64,000 nt of DNA from Yponomeuta sedellus (GCA_934045075.1 OW203734.1:9187516-9251515), one strand, 5' to 3'; numbered from the stretch's first letter, positions 14,101 to 29,100 are shown. Notes: generated by a model from the letters alone, not told the origin. Program-made: numbers and translations.

Positions 14101-17100
14101 GGAAAATGAAAAACAGTATTTCTGCTAAAGGAAAAAATAACCTACATAATGGTAAAGGTTTTATTCTACTGCAGTTGATGTTCCAATAACAGTGCAATTC
14201 TTGGTAAAAATGATGCAGTCGGTTTCCATTATTCTTCCTAATATAAAAAAGTGACAATTCCAAAATACTAACGATGTTATTTATAAAATTACTATTCTTC
14301 TGAAACACTTGAAAGTGTTTCGGACGAATCGTGAGAGGAATACCTAGCTATTTAAATAGCCAATCGTGACGGTTAAACGAAAATTAAATACTTTCCATAT
14401 GAAAAGGATTGTAAGTTGAATAGTAAGTTTGGGGTGCTTTTGTCCATTTTTTCTCCAAAATGATCTATATTTTGAAATGAACACCTAGTTTGATTTTTTT
14501 CTTAAAATTATCTTTAAAATTTTCTTAAAATTCCGCGCTACTTTGACTAAAACCTTTTCTTTTCATTTCATACGGAATTGTAGTTGTCTATTTCAAACCA
14601 CGTTCTACTGCATTGCCATTAGCATAGCATACTGAAGACCACAGTAAAGTTAGAGGGGTCACTGGCAATATACTCGTAAAGTGACAGTTTCTGGTCGGAT
14701 TTTCCTCGCAAAGAAATCCCTTGCGGCTGGCTGTAATCTGGCGGCTGACAACGAAGTAATAGCGATACCCCATTAAGGGGCCATCAATCACCAAGCAATA
14801 TCTACCACTACATAAGTCTACATGCCACCGCAAAGGAGTGTTGCGTAGGTACATAGTTCTTACGAGGAAGAAATTATGTTTAAAATGGTTTGAACTTAAA
14901 AAAGTATAAACTATATACTCTACAACTTTACAATAAATGCACTGTACATTCATGGTAATATTTTGGAGGTTAGATAGATAGCATATTCTTTATTGTACAG
15001 AGAAATTACAGTAACAGAAATTATATAAAAATATATAGTACAGAGATTTTACATCTGTATACGTAATGAAATTATTTGGTCAGCTCTTTTTAACTTTAAG
15101 AGTATAAAATGTAGACAAATAAATTAATTGAACATTCGATCACGAAGGTTAAGCAACATAGGGCGCGTTCAGTGCATGAATGGGTGATCGTCTACGAGTA
15201 ACGCTAGTGGCATTTTTCAGAGCGGTTCCGTGTTTTGCAATGCACGTTAAGCAGTTGGTGCCGGCCGCCGCATGTCGTCGTCTTAGGGCGGCTTGAAAAC
15301 TTCTAACAGAAAGACCAGACACTAGTCTTACAAGCCTCTACCAATCTGGAATTGGCCCCCGTGGTGGAGTATGGCCTATACCTTACTTAGGGAAGAGACT
15401 TGTGCGCCTCGGTGGGGACATAACGGGTTGATGATGATGATGATGATTATAGTTCAGGATTTATATAATATATTTTTAAGTACGTAACTTTCTTGAAATT
15501 TTAAGTCTTTATTCCAGTTTATGTTCAATTCCACATTAACCATATTCATTCACAGCCCGATGCTTTCATTCATAATAATTGATAATTCCAAACAGTTAAT
15601 ACTAAAAAAAAAATATCTTACTATAAATGAAGCGACAAAATGACATGTAAGTGAATAAGGAATGGCATTACAACTTATAATGCCTAGCTACAACAATAGC
15701 ACTTGTAACGTTCAGGATATTTCGCTGTGAAAGTCATGAAAAATATTTCGGCCCCGACAGATAATCGCGTGGACATGGCACATTCCACGCAACTCGTCAC
15801 GTTCACATGAAAAAATATATAACACAAGAGCATGTACATTCATATAATCCTCGCTAGCGAAAATGTCAAGTAATATGGAGTGAAACGTGAACTGCTGGAA
15901 ATGGGTATTCAGACGTTTCATTTGATTATGCAGAGTCAAAACATTCTTTATGCAGAGTTATTTCTAAAATGTGCAACTCATGAAACATGCGAGTGTGTCA
16001 TTCACAACCACTTTTGTTCTACGACTATTGAAATGTTATTGTTCACGAATCAATTTTTAAAAAAATACTGGTATTTTTGTGTGGCGCTGTCTGATAGGCA
16101 ATGGTCAAAACCATTCCTTTTTTATGTACAATAAAGTGTTCTCTATCTATCTAAGAGTTAAATAAAAATGGAAAAGTTCCTTCTGTGGAGGACAATAATT
16201 TAATGATGGCTGCGCGGCAGAGCGCATAAATATAAACCATGACAGTACAAAAAATAAATATCTGAGAAAAAACTGGTAGGACTAGTCGTTGATAAGGAAC
16301 GTTAAGGCGCTTAGGGGCGCTAACTAACGCCACCAGTTGGATAAAAATCATAATTTGTTAATAATACGTTTTTACAAAAAGTACAGAAGAAATCTTAATA
16401 TATGTGGTAACTACTTTTAGAATATACAGCCTAGAATGTAGTATAAATATCCTTTGGCGGAAATCAAGTCAAGTCTTAGATTGTTCATCCCAGGTACTAA
16501 AAATAGTTATCACAGTGGTCAAGATTTCTCATGTTCACTTTAAAAAAAAACAGGTTATGACTTTTATTCCATTGGTGGTGCTAGGTAGTACTTCAAAGCG
16601 CCTTAATGGAAAAGTTGCATAAAAATGGGGTTAAGGAATTACTAATTATGTATATGTATAGAATTATCAACCTCGGTATATGGATTGCCGGCCTCACATT
16701 CAAATTGTCGTAGCGAACCATGAATGGTTTCTATGAAATAGAGTCCTGACCGTCTGCGTGAGGTCCATGTTTGTGGTGTCCTTAACGACTTCGAGAATAG
16801 GGAAGGTATCTTTGTTCCAGAACCGCCCGCCCTACCACGAAGATAACGTACTTACATAATATTTTCTACAATAAGCCGGTCTGTATTGCTCTACTATGTA
16901 GTTTGACAGCGTGGGTGATACCGCAATACAATATGATACATATTTAGATCCTGTGTAATCCTGTGTTAGTCCCGGTAATTTTTATATATACGACCCACCG
17001 TTGTGCACAGGCCTTCGCTCAGAGTGAGTGAGAGCTAGTACAGGCTTAATTACCACGCGAGCCCACCGCTGTTTTGCAACTTCAAGTGCCGAGGTATATG

Positions 17101-20100
17101 TTAATACCTCAGACACTCAGGTTTCCTCACGATGTTTTCATTCACGGTTAGCTAGTGGTATAGATACTTCAGCTCCACAAATTTACGTACATTAGAAAAC
17201 AAATGCCCGGATTCGAACCCACGACTTCTCGATTGAGAAGCCGGCGTTCTATCTACCGCTCCGCTACTACCGCTCTGAGTACTAATTGCTTGAAAACTCT
17301 TATGTGAACTGCTAATGCTGATGGGGCTAAGCGCGCTTAAAGGGAGTTTTACCTGCTTTACAGAAATATCTAATTCATGAGCTTAATTGTTCATAGACTT
17401 TGTAAGATTTTCTTTTGTAAGTTAGCCTATTGGCCTCCTATCACGTCTCGCCTATAGCTTCCGTAACCGCCCCTCTACCACCGTTCTTAATACTTATTGC
17501 TTGAATGCCCTTATGTGAAACTGCTAATGACGTCAGGAAGGTCTGTTGTTCCAAAGGCCTGTTGTTTCGCATAACCGCTCCTTTCTTCCAAACAATCCAG
17601 TAGAATACAAGGAAGCCAATATGATCCACCAAAGGGTTAACTCAACAGGCGCTATCTCGCCCTTCCTTGCCGAAATGCGGGCAAATATTTACGTTATTCA
17701 CTCCCCGGTAAGCCCGAAGCGACGAAATAAATGTGTGATCCAGAAGCACAACGCAAAACTATCAAAAGCCTGCAACGGTGCACCTCCACACAGTTCTACG
17801 TATTAGTACACAGGTTAATGCGTTAGTGCTTTAGAATAATGATGTAAGCTCTGTTAATTAAGTAATAAAAGAGTTAGTTTTACTTGTTGTAACGTTTAGT
17901 TAAGTCAGTTTCTATGTTATATTGAATACAATAAATACACAAAAAATACTTTTATCAAAGTCCACAGAAAAGCAGAAAGAATTCATAAAAACTTTGTTGG
18001 CATAATAATTCTTTCTACTGAGGTCAATAAAAGATTTATGGTCCTGCCAGCCGCATATCAAAGGAAGGAAAAATTCAAACATTCACAAAATAGCTTTTTT
18101 ATGTACTTATTTAGTACATTTATATTTACTCGACCGAAAGGAATCATTACTCAGAAGATAGCTAAGGACGTGAATGAGGAAAAACCGATAAGAAGAAATT
18201 TTTCTGGTCACATTATCATTCTCAATAGAGCCAGAAATAAATAAGTAGAAATTAAATAAGTAAGCAAGCAAGCAAGCAGACAGACGGACGGACGGACGGA
18301 CGGACGGACGGACGGACGGACGGACGGACGGACGGACGGACGGACGGACGGACGGACGGACGGACGGACGGACGGACGGACGGACGGACGGACGGACGGA
18401 CGGACGGACGGACGGACGGACGAACGAACGAACGAACGAACGAACGAACGAACGAACGAACGAACGAACGAACGAACGAACGAACGAACGAACGAACGAA
18501 CGAACGAACGAACGAACGAACGAACGAACGAACGAACGAACGAACGAACGAACGAACGAACGAACGAACGAACGAACGAACGAACGAACGAACGAACGAA
18601 CGAACGAACGAACGAACGAACGAACGAACGAACGAACGAACGAACGAACGAACGAACGAACGAACGAACGAACGAACGAACGAACGAACGAACGAACGAA
18701 CGAACGAACGAACGAACGAACAAACAAACAAACAAACAAACAAACAAACAAACAAACAAACAAACAAACAAACAAACAAACAAACAAACAAACAAACAAA
18801 CAAACAAACAAACAAACAAACAAACAAACAAACAAACAAACAAACAAACAAACAAACAAACAAACAAACAAACAAACAAACAAACAAACAAACAAACAAA
18901 CAAACAAACAAACAAACAAACAAACAAACAAACAAACAAACAAACAAACAAACAAACAAACAAACAAACAAACAAACAAATTACGAAGGCCGTCGCCGGA
19001 GGATCCAAAAAAAACCAAAATGATTTTTATAAAATATAATTAAAAATTAATATTACATTAAATTATAACCTAAGCGACGTCTAGTTAGCACGATGCTAAA
19101 TTAGGAAGTCCCTGCTTAAAAACTAGGTAAAACTGGCGTGAGTTACACGAGGCGCCGACTCAGCGTTTCTGTGGGAAAGCGGTGGCGCAATCGCGGTATA
19201 GCAACCCGACGTCAGCGGTTCGCTTGAGGGTGACGTACGTAATTCCTCCCCTCTCAGATCAGCAACTATTTCTGAGTCTTGAGATGATGAAATATTGCTG
19301 AGGGTAGTTTCTGGGTTCCAGATGTTCCAGGTGTTGCATATGTAGGTACGTCAACCTTGGCAGTGGCTTCGTCCGCTCTGCGTTGTAGCTTGTAGCGGTG
19401 TACAGCCCATATCATAGCCAGTGCGAGTGCACCGGATAGCATAGCATAGAACGGGATCGTCGTGTGGTATAAGTATCGAGATGACGCTGGTTCTATGCTA
19501 ATTTTTGGCTGTAGCATTACTCGTTGCTGGATATCGTGTAGTCCTCTCAGGTTGATAGAGTTCAGCTTCAGGTGGAGTGATTCAGCATCTTGATTTTCAG
19601 GGTTGAAGGAGACTTCAGTTATCTTGAGCGGTCGTCCTATAACTTGATCGTTAGTGTTAGTAATGGTGAACTCCGGTGTGTGCAGGAAACAGTTGACAGG
19701 TAAGGTCACCAGATAGCTGCCTTGTAGTACGTTATAGTCTTCACGGCCGCATACGGTGTGGATTCTAGTTACATTGGGGAAAGCTAAGACATAGTGTTTC
19801 TCGTCCAACTCCTCCATTGACACTTTGGTTAGTGTCACTGATGTCAGTTTGCAGGTTTTCTCGAGAGACTGGTTCAGGATGAGATTTTGGATGCAGTCTG
19901 GTTGATGTCGCAGGTGATGATCAGCCTTCTCTCCGCAGAGGTACCAGTCGTTGTGCTTAGGGCATTCTGCCTCTATGTACACGTAACCCTTCCTATTGGT
20001 TGCAATCAAAGGATAAGGTGGGATAAGGGCCTGCATGAATTTATTAGGAGCTATGGACAGCTTATAGAGGTCATAGCTATCTACATCAAAAATAGGGAAT

Positions 20101-23100
20101 TTAAAGACTATCACTATTTGATTGCCTGAGTAGTAGTAACCTGGCTTTATTAGGTCATAGTACTCTCTAAGCTCTAAATCTAACACATGATCTCTACCAT
20201 AGATTTTAACTAGCCTATTTAACATATTACCTAGTACTCTAAAATTAATCATTGAATGATGCGTGCTTGATGCACGTATAAAAGCTAGCATATTTTCTAA
20301 TCTAATTAACTCAGCAAATACGTCATCGACGTTTTCGGTTATAATAGCCAGATATTGGGCGAATTTAGCATGTTGTATAAGGTTAGCATCTTTGAAAATA
20401 TCCGAATTTAAGATTAAATGCAAGGTGTCATTAATTTTTATTTGATTTTCCACTAGTTTATGAATTATTCTAGTATGCTGGTCCATCAAATCTTTACTGA
20501 TAGAGATGTGATTATTGAACTCATTTACGATCTTATTTTCATCACTCTTTAGGGTCCTTAGGGCATCATCATATCTAGTGGCATCTGAGTAGTCTAGGTT
20601 ACCAGTTATGCTTTTAATTAAAGAGCCTAGACCGTTGATGAGACCTCTCCTTACACGATTGGGCCGTAACGTCTCTAAGTGTTCCAGTACTTTAGCTAAC
20701 TTAGCGTTAAGGTAATCTACTTGAAGCTCGTATATGAGATAGGTATCATCGCTTAACTTATTCTTGTAATCTAATAATTGACCTTGTATCGATGTTATTT
20801 GTTCGCTAATGTCGCTAAGTTGTATGTGTTGTATAAATGAGTGGTAATGTAATGTGAGACGTGTAGCGCCAAGTCGAAAGGGTAGCAATCCGGGACCATT
20901 ATCAAGGTTCTCGAGTCTTATCTCCGGATTGGTCTGCTGGGCCGCTATCGAATGAGCAATCAGGACCAGTACCACCCTGTAACAATTGGGCACTCTTAGG
21001 GACACGTTTTAACCTACTCTTTGCTACGGGCCCACGTTTCCTAGATGTATAGATATGAATGGGTAAGTCTGCAAGAACCTTGTCTTGAAAGTAACGTGGT
21101 GCTAATTTCTGACGACTAGCTAGGGGGTTATTAACGAATACACGTTGTCCTGGCTGGTATTCAGCTTCCGGCTCGCGGGTCTTATTCCGGTTCTCAATGA
21201 TGTTTGTGCGATTGGCAAGCGAGGATTCGTTAATAGTGTCGTATACGATTTTCATTTGTTCACGGTGGTTCATTATATATTGCTGTAGCAGTTGCTTAGT
21301 AAGGTCCAAATCAAAAGGGTCCCTTGGGTCAAAATGACCGGTGATGACGTCATAGGGTCTACATTTCGTGAAGCTATGTATTGAACTATTGTAGGCCAGA
21401 ATTGCATAAGGCACTAAGTTAATAACATCGTCCTTGTGACGTAGTTTCAAGAGACGGAGGTGTTCTAATAGGGTAGAGTGGAATCTCTCTACGATACCGT
21501 TTTCGTTTGGGGTATGAGGTAACGTTCTATGGTGAATAATTTTATGGAGGGTTGTAAATTCGCTAAACAGCTGGTTTGTGAATTCGGTTCCGTTGTCCGT
21601 GACTATAGTAAGGGGTAAACCATGGTGAGTACAAAAATTCAACAGGGCTTGAAATACACTGATAGCAGTTCCGTCACGAAGGTGATAAGCTTGAGCGTAT
21701 TTCGAGAATACGTCCACTATGGTGAGGTACTTTTCATTCTGCACAGTAAGCAAATCCATGTGTACGATTTCGAATGGCTTGGTTGCTGGGGGAACGATAT
21801 TGAATTGTTGTTTAATGGGATTACGATCGTATTTTGCCTGACCGCATGTCGTACAGCTGTTAATAAATTTAGTAATCTCTTCTCTCATTTTAGGCCAATA
21901 ATAACGACGGGAGAGGGCAAGGTAGCACTCGTTGATGCCGCGATGGTTCGTTTTTCCATCTTGGTAGTGCTTTATAATCTCTTGCTGTCTAAAGTATTCC
22001 TTGACATTTTCTACTTCGGTTTTAGCTAAAACTAAGTTCATGGCTGAAGATTTAAACTGTTCTTGAATTATGGGGATGATTTTATACATAGCCAGTGGGG
22101 GGTTGATCAGCAGGGCTGTTTTAACTTTAGGGTTGACAAATTCTTTTATGACGTGGACTACGTCATGCTCTAGGTTGGATTCTGACACTTGCACTACTGT
22201 TCTAGTGTGGGTGTCAAACGGCTTTGTTACGGTGGGACGTTTTTTTATGTCTCCGACTAAGGTAATGCAAATTTGCCTATGAAACTTGTTTAAGGGCTCT
22301 TCTACAATGGGCACCTCTAATATAGGGTTCTCTCTACTTGTGTGAGCTGATGCTGTGCAAGAGTTGTGAACAGATGGGGGTGTCTTAGAGGGGTTCGCTA
22401 ACAACGAGCTGAGCTCTTCTATGATGGAATCAAGTTCCTCGTTGTGGATCTCTACTCTGGAAAGGGCATCGGCATTGGTATTACTAGATCCTTTTTTATA
22501 GATGACAGAGAAGTCAAACTCACTCAGCTTCAGCTTCCATCTGGTTAGCCTCGAGTTTGGCTCCTTAAGACTCATAACCCATTGAAGTGGTTTATGGTCC
22601 GTTAGGATTTTGAACTTTCGGCCATACAAGTAGGGCCTAAAGTACTTTGTCGCCCATACAATAGCGAGTAATTCTTTTTCGATCGTACTATAGTTCTGCT
22701 CGCTATCGTTTAGTGTGCGAGATGCATAACAGACTGGCTTATCGCTGCCTACAGGGCCTTGCGATAATACAGCGCCTATAGCGATATTCGATGCGTCAGT
22801 TGTTAGCAAGAAGTCCTTTGTAAAATCAGGGTACTGTAAGATCGGATCGTTAGTTAAGAGGGTCTTACATTTTTCAAAACACTCGATGTACTCAGCGTTA
22901 AGGGTTACTTTCCTACCTTTTTTCAAGCACTGTGTCAGGGGCTTGGTTAAGCGTGCAAAGTCGGGGATGAATTTTCTATAGTAGCCTATAAGGCCTAAAA
23001 ACTGTTTAATTTCCTTGGGGGTTCTCGGAATGGGGTACTTTTCTATGGCGGAAATTTTGTCAGGGTTTGGTTTAATGCCTTCCCTAGTGATAACATGACC

Positions 23101-26100
23101 TAGGTACGCAGTTTCTAATTTCAGGAATTCGGACTTGTCCATCTGAATCTTGAAATTAGACTCTCGTAGTCTCTTAAATACTTTTTCCAGGTTAATGATG
23201 TGTTCCTGAAGGGATGTACTGAACACTATTATATCGTCAAGATAGACCAGACAGATGACATTCTGTAGGCCTTGGAGAACGTTGTCCATTACGCGTTGAA
23301 AGGTGGACGGGGAGTTCTTTAAACCCATGGGCATACGTAAAAATTCGTAATGCCCGTTCTCTACATTAAATGCCGTCTTTGGAATGTCAGTAGGGTCCAT
23401 TTCTACTTGGTAGAACCCGCTGGCAAGATCCAAGGTGGTAAAGTACTGACAGTTGCCAAGCTTGTCTAATACGTCACTTATGTTTGGAATTGGGTACTTG
23501 TCGTCATAAGTTTTCTCATTAACCTTCCGAAAATCTACGACTAAGCGCCATTTTGTTTTTCCAGAGGCATCTGCTTTTTTCGGCACCACCCAGATTGGTG
23601 AGCTCCAAGCCGACTCAGATGGCTGTATGATACCCTGGTCTAACATCTTCCCTATTTGATTTTTAACTTCGTCCCTATGGACGTAGGGGTAGCGGTAGCT
23701 CTTTGTATAGACTGGCAATTCGTCCGTAGTGCGAATACGATGTTTTATTTTATTCGTGAATGTTAAGTTCTCGCCTTCGATGTAGAATACATCGGCGTAT
23801 TTTTGGCATAAGGCCTCTAAGTTAGCCTTTTCTTCCGCATTTAGGTGATCTGTGCGCAAGCGAGATAACACTTCGTTAGAGCGCGCGGACGGATGCTCGG
23901 GACGTGTGCACTCGATAGTGTACGTCTCCGCTAGGACGGCACGGTCCATCGAGAATATTAGGTCGTTTGAGGTGGGGTTCGATATCTCTACAAAACCTCG
24001 GCTGTTAGTGACGGTTGTGAGACATTCGTTGATGACGCAATTTGACATAATCTGCTCACTAATAAAAGCATCGCCATCATGTACGTTAACAGGAATTCTA
24101 ACCAATTTAGAGGAATTGGCGGGAATCACGTCCTCGTAAAGGTTGACGTTACGCGAGTTGTACATGTGGATGGGATTGGTGGAAAATTGCGTTATCAGCT
24201 GCTTATCTTTAAGATCGATTTTGGCCTCCCATTTCTCTAAAAGGTCGAGTCCTATTAGGCCATCAAAGTACTCATGAAACTTGTATATAAAGAGCTTTAT
24301 AGTTTCAGAGTCTCGGAATTCGTCGAAGCACGGCACGGTTATTGAATAGTTATTACGTGACGTTGCATGGACGTTGGTTACTTCGAAGGGGTCAAAATTT
24401 AGGGGTAAGTGAGCGTAAAATCTGTCTACAGCCTCCGGACTGATAAAAGATTGGTTTGCACCCGTATCTATCAGTAGTCTCAAAGGTGGATTAGAGATCT
24501 GTATGAAAGGGAGTTGTCTTTGGGTCTGTAGGTTTAGCTCTATTTTAACTTGTCTGATTTTGTACGCTTCGGAAAATCCTGCTGTTCTTCAGCGGTGCTG
24601 GAGGACGGAGTGGGCTCTTCATAAGGAAGGATGGTACACTCGCCAGATGATTCATACACTTCGCTATCTACGTAATAGGGTGTTTCGACGGTGTCTGAAT
24701 AGCAATAACCGTCAGAGTCAACATAATATGGATAGTACTCGGGGCACTGATAATAATTGCCATACTCAGCACATTCGTTCATATTCATTTCTCGCGTCTT
24801 GAAATAGTTGGAAGGTGGGGGGTTACCATGGACGCGCCAATCACGACCGGTAGGTGGTAAAGGCCTAGCTTGAAAATTGCTAACGCCGCTCATCGGCTTC
24901 GGGCCTTGAAATGAATTTCTTGGCTGGACACGGAAATTATTTTGATGGGGGTTGTAATTAGGTGGCGGCGCACGGAACATCTGCTGTGTGCGCGTGGGCA
25001 TATTCACTGGTCTTAGAGAATGATTATGCTGGAAGTTAGGTTTCCAGGTTTGCTGTGGGGGTTGCCAGATGGGCACAGGTGCTGGCATTTGTGCAGGTGA
25101 GTTGAATGGTTTGATAAAAGGCATGGCAGGAGCCATGGCAGTGACCTTGGGTAAGAGTGGTCTTTTATCTGTGACTGACTCATTACGATTTTGCAGATAA
25201 ATCACATTCAGCTCCTCTTGTACAAATTCGAGCGCCTTCTCGACACTATCAGGTCGCATACAGCGTACGCGTGAACCTAAGGGTTCCTTTAGACCGCGTA
25301 CATATGCTTGCATAGTAAGCCTTTTGTACAGCGTGCGTTTAGCCTCGATGGTGGTTTGTACAGTCTCATGTAGGGTTACATATGTCATTATGGTACTGAA
25401 TAAATTGACGCAACGATCATAGAATTCTTGCGGGGTGTTTTGGCCTTGTGTGGCTAGCATGAGGTCATTATAAAGAGCGGTCTCGTCTCTTTGGTCTGAG
25501 AAATTGTTAACTAAAGCACTTCTTATGTCAATCCAATTTTCTGGTATGCCATTAGAGTTTATGATACGCGCGGCTTGCCCAGTGATCTTATTAAGAATGC
25601 CATTTACTAGGCAAAGCTGGCTCAGTGCGTTTTCAGTGGCATATTCAGCTACAATTTGGTTACACAGGTTAATGAACCTTGGCAAGATGTGAGGATTGCC
25701 GTCAAATTCGGGTACCAGGCGTAAGGCCTTGAATATGGTATCTACGTCTGCCATTTTTGGGGTATTGGGGCTCTTAAAGGTATCGAAACCTTCAAGGGTC
25801 TCAACTGTGCTATCTAAATCTACACTTATCTCTCTATTACTATCTAAATCTAATCTACGGGCTATTCTAGATTGAGCAGGCCCCGTAGGGGTAGTATTCT
25901 TAGGGTAGAAAATTTTGGAAATTTAAGGGAAAACTAGGATAACTTGAAAGCAACACAGGAATGATTCAAGTGCACTTACATATATTTCATCTTGGTCCTT
26001 CTGGGGTCGATTTCTTGATTTTCCTCCGGGCCAGGTCTCCAGGTTCGATGATTGTCAGGATACTCGGTGTCCGAAGATGTAGCGATCAGCGGTGTTCGAT

Positions 26101-29100
26101 ATTAGAATCCCTAGCTAATCCTCGAAACGCCTCGAGTATCCTACCGGCTGCGCCAATTACGAAGGCCGTCGCCGGAGGATCCAAAAAAAACCAAAATGAT
26201 TTTTATAAAATATAATTAAAAATTAATATTACATTAAATTATAACCTAAGCGACGTCTAGTTAGCACGATGCTAAATTAGGAAGTCCCTGCTTAAAAACT
26301 AGGTAAAACTGGCGTGAGTTACACGAGGCGCCGACTCAGCGTTTCTGTGGGAAAGCGGTGGCGCAATCGCGGTATAGCAACCCGACGTCAGCGGTTCGCT
26401 TGAGGGTGACGTACGTAATTAACAAACAAACAAACAAATAAATAAATAAATAAAAGAGGGTGACAATCACAAACAGTAAGATAAGATATTCTTTATTATT
26501 TAACTGTAAAAGTTTTGTTATGCCAATCCGCGGTGGGCTCGGTTAGTAACTAAGCCCTCTCTCTCTCTGATAGGACTGTGCCCTGAATTAAGACATATAC
26601 CTGTTCGTACGTCTGTTCTTCATATTCTTCTTTTATGTTGGTATTATATTTATTGGTGTTACAAAAGAAATGTTTTTCACTTTCACTATATAGGCTGTAT
26701 AAAAAAAATCTATTTTCGACTTCGTGATATCGTGTTCCTGAAAACGGGAGTATTACTGGGGGCTGGTACAGTATAATGATCATATTAACCTGATTTTCAG
26801 AACTGTCTATTGTGTAGCTTCAAAATAGGCAGCAAATCGTAAGTTTACTAAAATTAACCGGCCAAGTGCGTGTGGGCCCACGCACAGTGTAGGGTTCCGT
26901 AGAAAAAGGGAGTTTTATCTGCTTTACAGAACTAACAACTTCATCGACATAATTTGCAATGGATTTAGTACAATTTTGTACAAAGTTTTTCTTTTGTAAG
27001 TTGGTCACCTATTGACCTCCTATCTCGCCAACTCGTAACCTTGTGAAGCCTACTTTGTTGTCATAGTTCTCCTTTTAAGTTGATTATATGTGGTACTACC
27101 CTAATTTTTTTCACGTACCTACAATTTACTGTTTAGCCAGGACAAGGAGGGGACCTCCCTACTCAGACATTTGCGCTTTATAGCTTATTATTTTGCAAAC
27201 AGAACCCTAAATCAAAACATGATATTCCTACATCTACAATATTTTAAACGATCAATCCCACATAGACGAGCAAAAATATATTCCTAATTTAGGTTTCTTT
27301 ATTATTCTAATTTAGGTAACTTAAAAAAAAGTCCCAGTTTTTATTCTCGATGTTTTATTCACATCGGTGTGATTTATATTTATGTCTATAGAAAATTTCA
27401 GCTTTCTCGTACCAATCCTCTCTGAGCTAGGCAGCGGATAGACCGACGAACAGTCAGACAGACAGACGAATAACCCTTAGAGTTTTGCTAAAATAGTCCT
27501 CTTCATCTTACGTATTTTTTCTACATTTCATTAGATCAACATAAAAGCGCTTTATCGAATCGATCAACTTTATCAAGAAAGTCACTCGCGTTATGCGCAT
27601 AATTTGGCTTCTGTCAATAGATTATGGTTAAGTTAACTTCTATGGATATAAAGACTATTTTTTCTATCAATTATGTCCTAAAAGTCTTCAGCGTCTATCA
27701 TAAAACTTACTTTCTGTTTCTATTCATCGTGAATACGAAAGGGTACAAAAATTTACACCATATTTTTTTATAAAAGTTTTTAATCTCGCCCTGCCAATGC
27801 CGTGAAAGTCTGAGAGCGTCCGACAAAATTTTTAATGGAAGCTTGTTGAGGAAGTTTATTACGTGCTAAAGTGTGTTTTTCTTTTGCTAATTAATTAGCT
27901 TAGATATATACGCCCTCTGCTCGCTCCTGTAAAGGTAAAGCGTCCCTACTACAGACTTCTATTCGCACTCTGGCGTCATGCCTTCATCCATCCCATCCAT
28001 CCCATCCAGCCCATCCCGTAGCAAGACAATACGAAAGGGTACAAAAATTTACACCATATTTTTTTATAAAAGTTTTTAATCTCGCCCTGCCAATGCCGTG
28101 AAAGTCTGAGAGCGTCCGACAAAATTTTTAATGGAAGCTTGTTGAGGAAGTTTATTACGTGCTAAAGTGTGTTTTTCTTTTGCTAATTAATTAGCTTAGA
28201 TATATACGCCCTCTGCTCGCTCCTGTAAAGGTAAAGCGTCCCTACTACAGACTTCTATTCGCACTCTGGCGTCATGCCTTCATCCATCCCATCCAGCCCA
28301 TCCCGTAGCAAGACACGACGCGTGCGGTGGTGGTCGCGCAGGCAGCTTTGTTTCTTTTTTAATCTGTGCAGGCACAGACTGACTTGTAATGTACCATTCA
28401 AAGGGATTCGCCAGAAAACAGTGAGCCGACTAGAGCGCGATCGGGCGCTCGGCGCTCGTATCGAGCTACTCAGCTCGCTGTATTGACATGCCGTATATTC
28501 GACTTGTTCTCGACTCGACAACGCGCTGTCATCGAGAGAATATTCAATGTTAGTTACCGAATTAACATTCAAGAGGATTCTTCAAAAACCGACAGCCGAA
28601 TGCTGATAAACTCGTTTCGTAACGAGCTCACATCGAGTGAATTTTCGATGTCAGTCGCCGCCTTTAGACACTACAACATAACGTTTTTTGCAATTTGAAT
28701 TGAAGCGCTTTAACGTGACTTCTAAATGCGTGTTTAAATCCACCTTTCTTGGACACTAAAACTAATGAATGCAAGCGATACCTATTTAATATACCGTAGC
28801 AAAACTTTGTGTCAAAATTAGGCAAGGGGTCAAAACAATTTCAGTGTTATTTATAAGAAACAGTTGCCTTAAAACACTTCATAAACGCAGTATAAATAGT
28901 CTGTGGTAGTCTTGCTCTTGTAATGTCTGTGCCACAGAGTTTTTATACGGTGTTTATGTGTTTTTTGGAATCGTGTTTCTATAAACACGATTTAATTTTA
29001 ATGTACTAAATTTCGTTGCAGTGTGTGTATTATGTTGTTATCTTTTATGTATATACCATGTACAATTAGAAATTCTAATAAACAAATTGCATATTTGTGT

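Larger units (their letters stand above)
18979..26420 (-). mobile_element. Complete errantivirus (Ty3/gypsy-type LTR element with env)
   Basis: A 7442-bp element with 266-bp LTRs that I read as identical, a tRNA-Ser-type primer site, a purine tract, and uninterrupted gag, pol and env in that order on the minus strand. LTRs begin AATTAC and end GTAATT. The flanks give a 4-bp duplication AACA, although the AAAC-repeat target makes that weak evidence. Size, LTR length and gene order resemble TED of Trichoplusia ni. It lies in EndoA intron 1 in the same sense as the gene. Identical LTRs and open frames mean a very recent insertion that may still be competent. Confidence 0.95.

Noticed and set aside
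13829..14308. Minus-strand 159-residue frame
   Set aside because: No recognisable domain, no coding-like composition, and it lies in EndoA intron 1.
18262..18978. CRISPR-like or satellite array
   Set aside because: Pure 4-bp units without spacers, in a eukaryotic intron; it is a microsatellite.
18107..19018. Three overlapping reverse-strand frames of 239-303 residues with [12 protein letters not shown]-type repeats
   Set aside because: They are the (AAAC)n, (GAAC)n and (GGAC)n tetranucleotide arrays read in triplets; every frame is open because the repeat lacks stops. Not proteins.
24503..24802. Plus-strand frames inside the errantivirus
   Set aside because: Antisense shadows of gag and pol.
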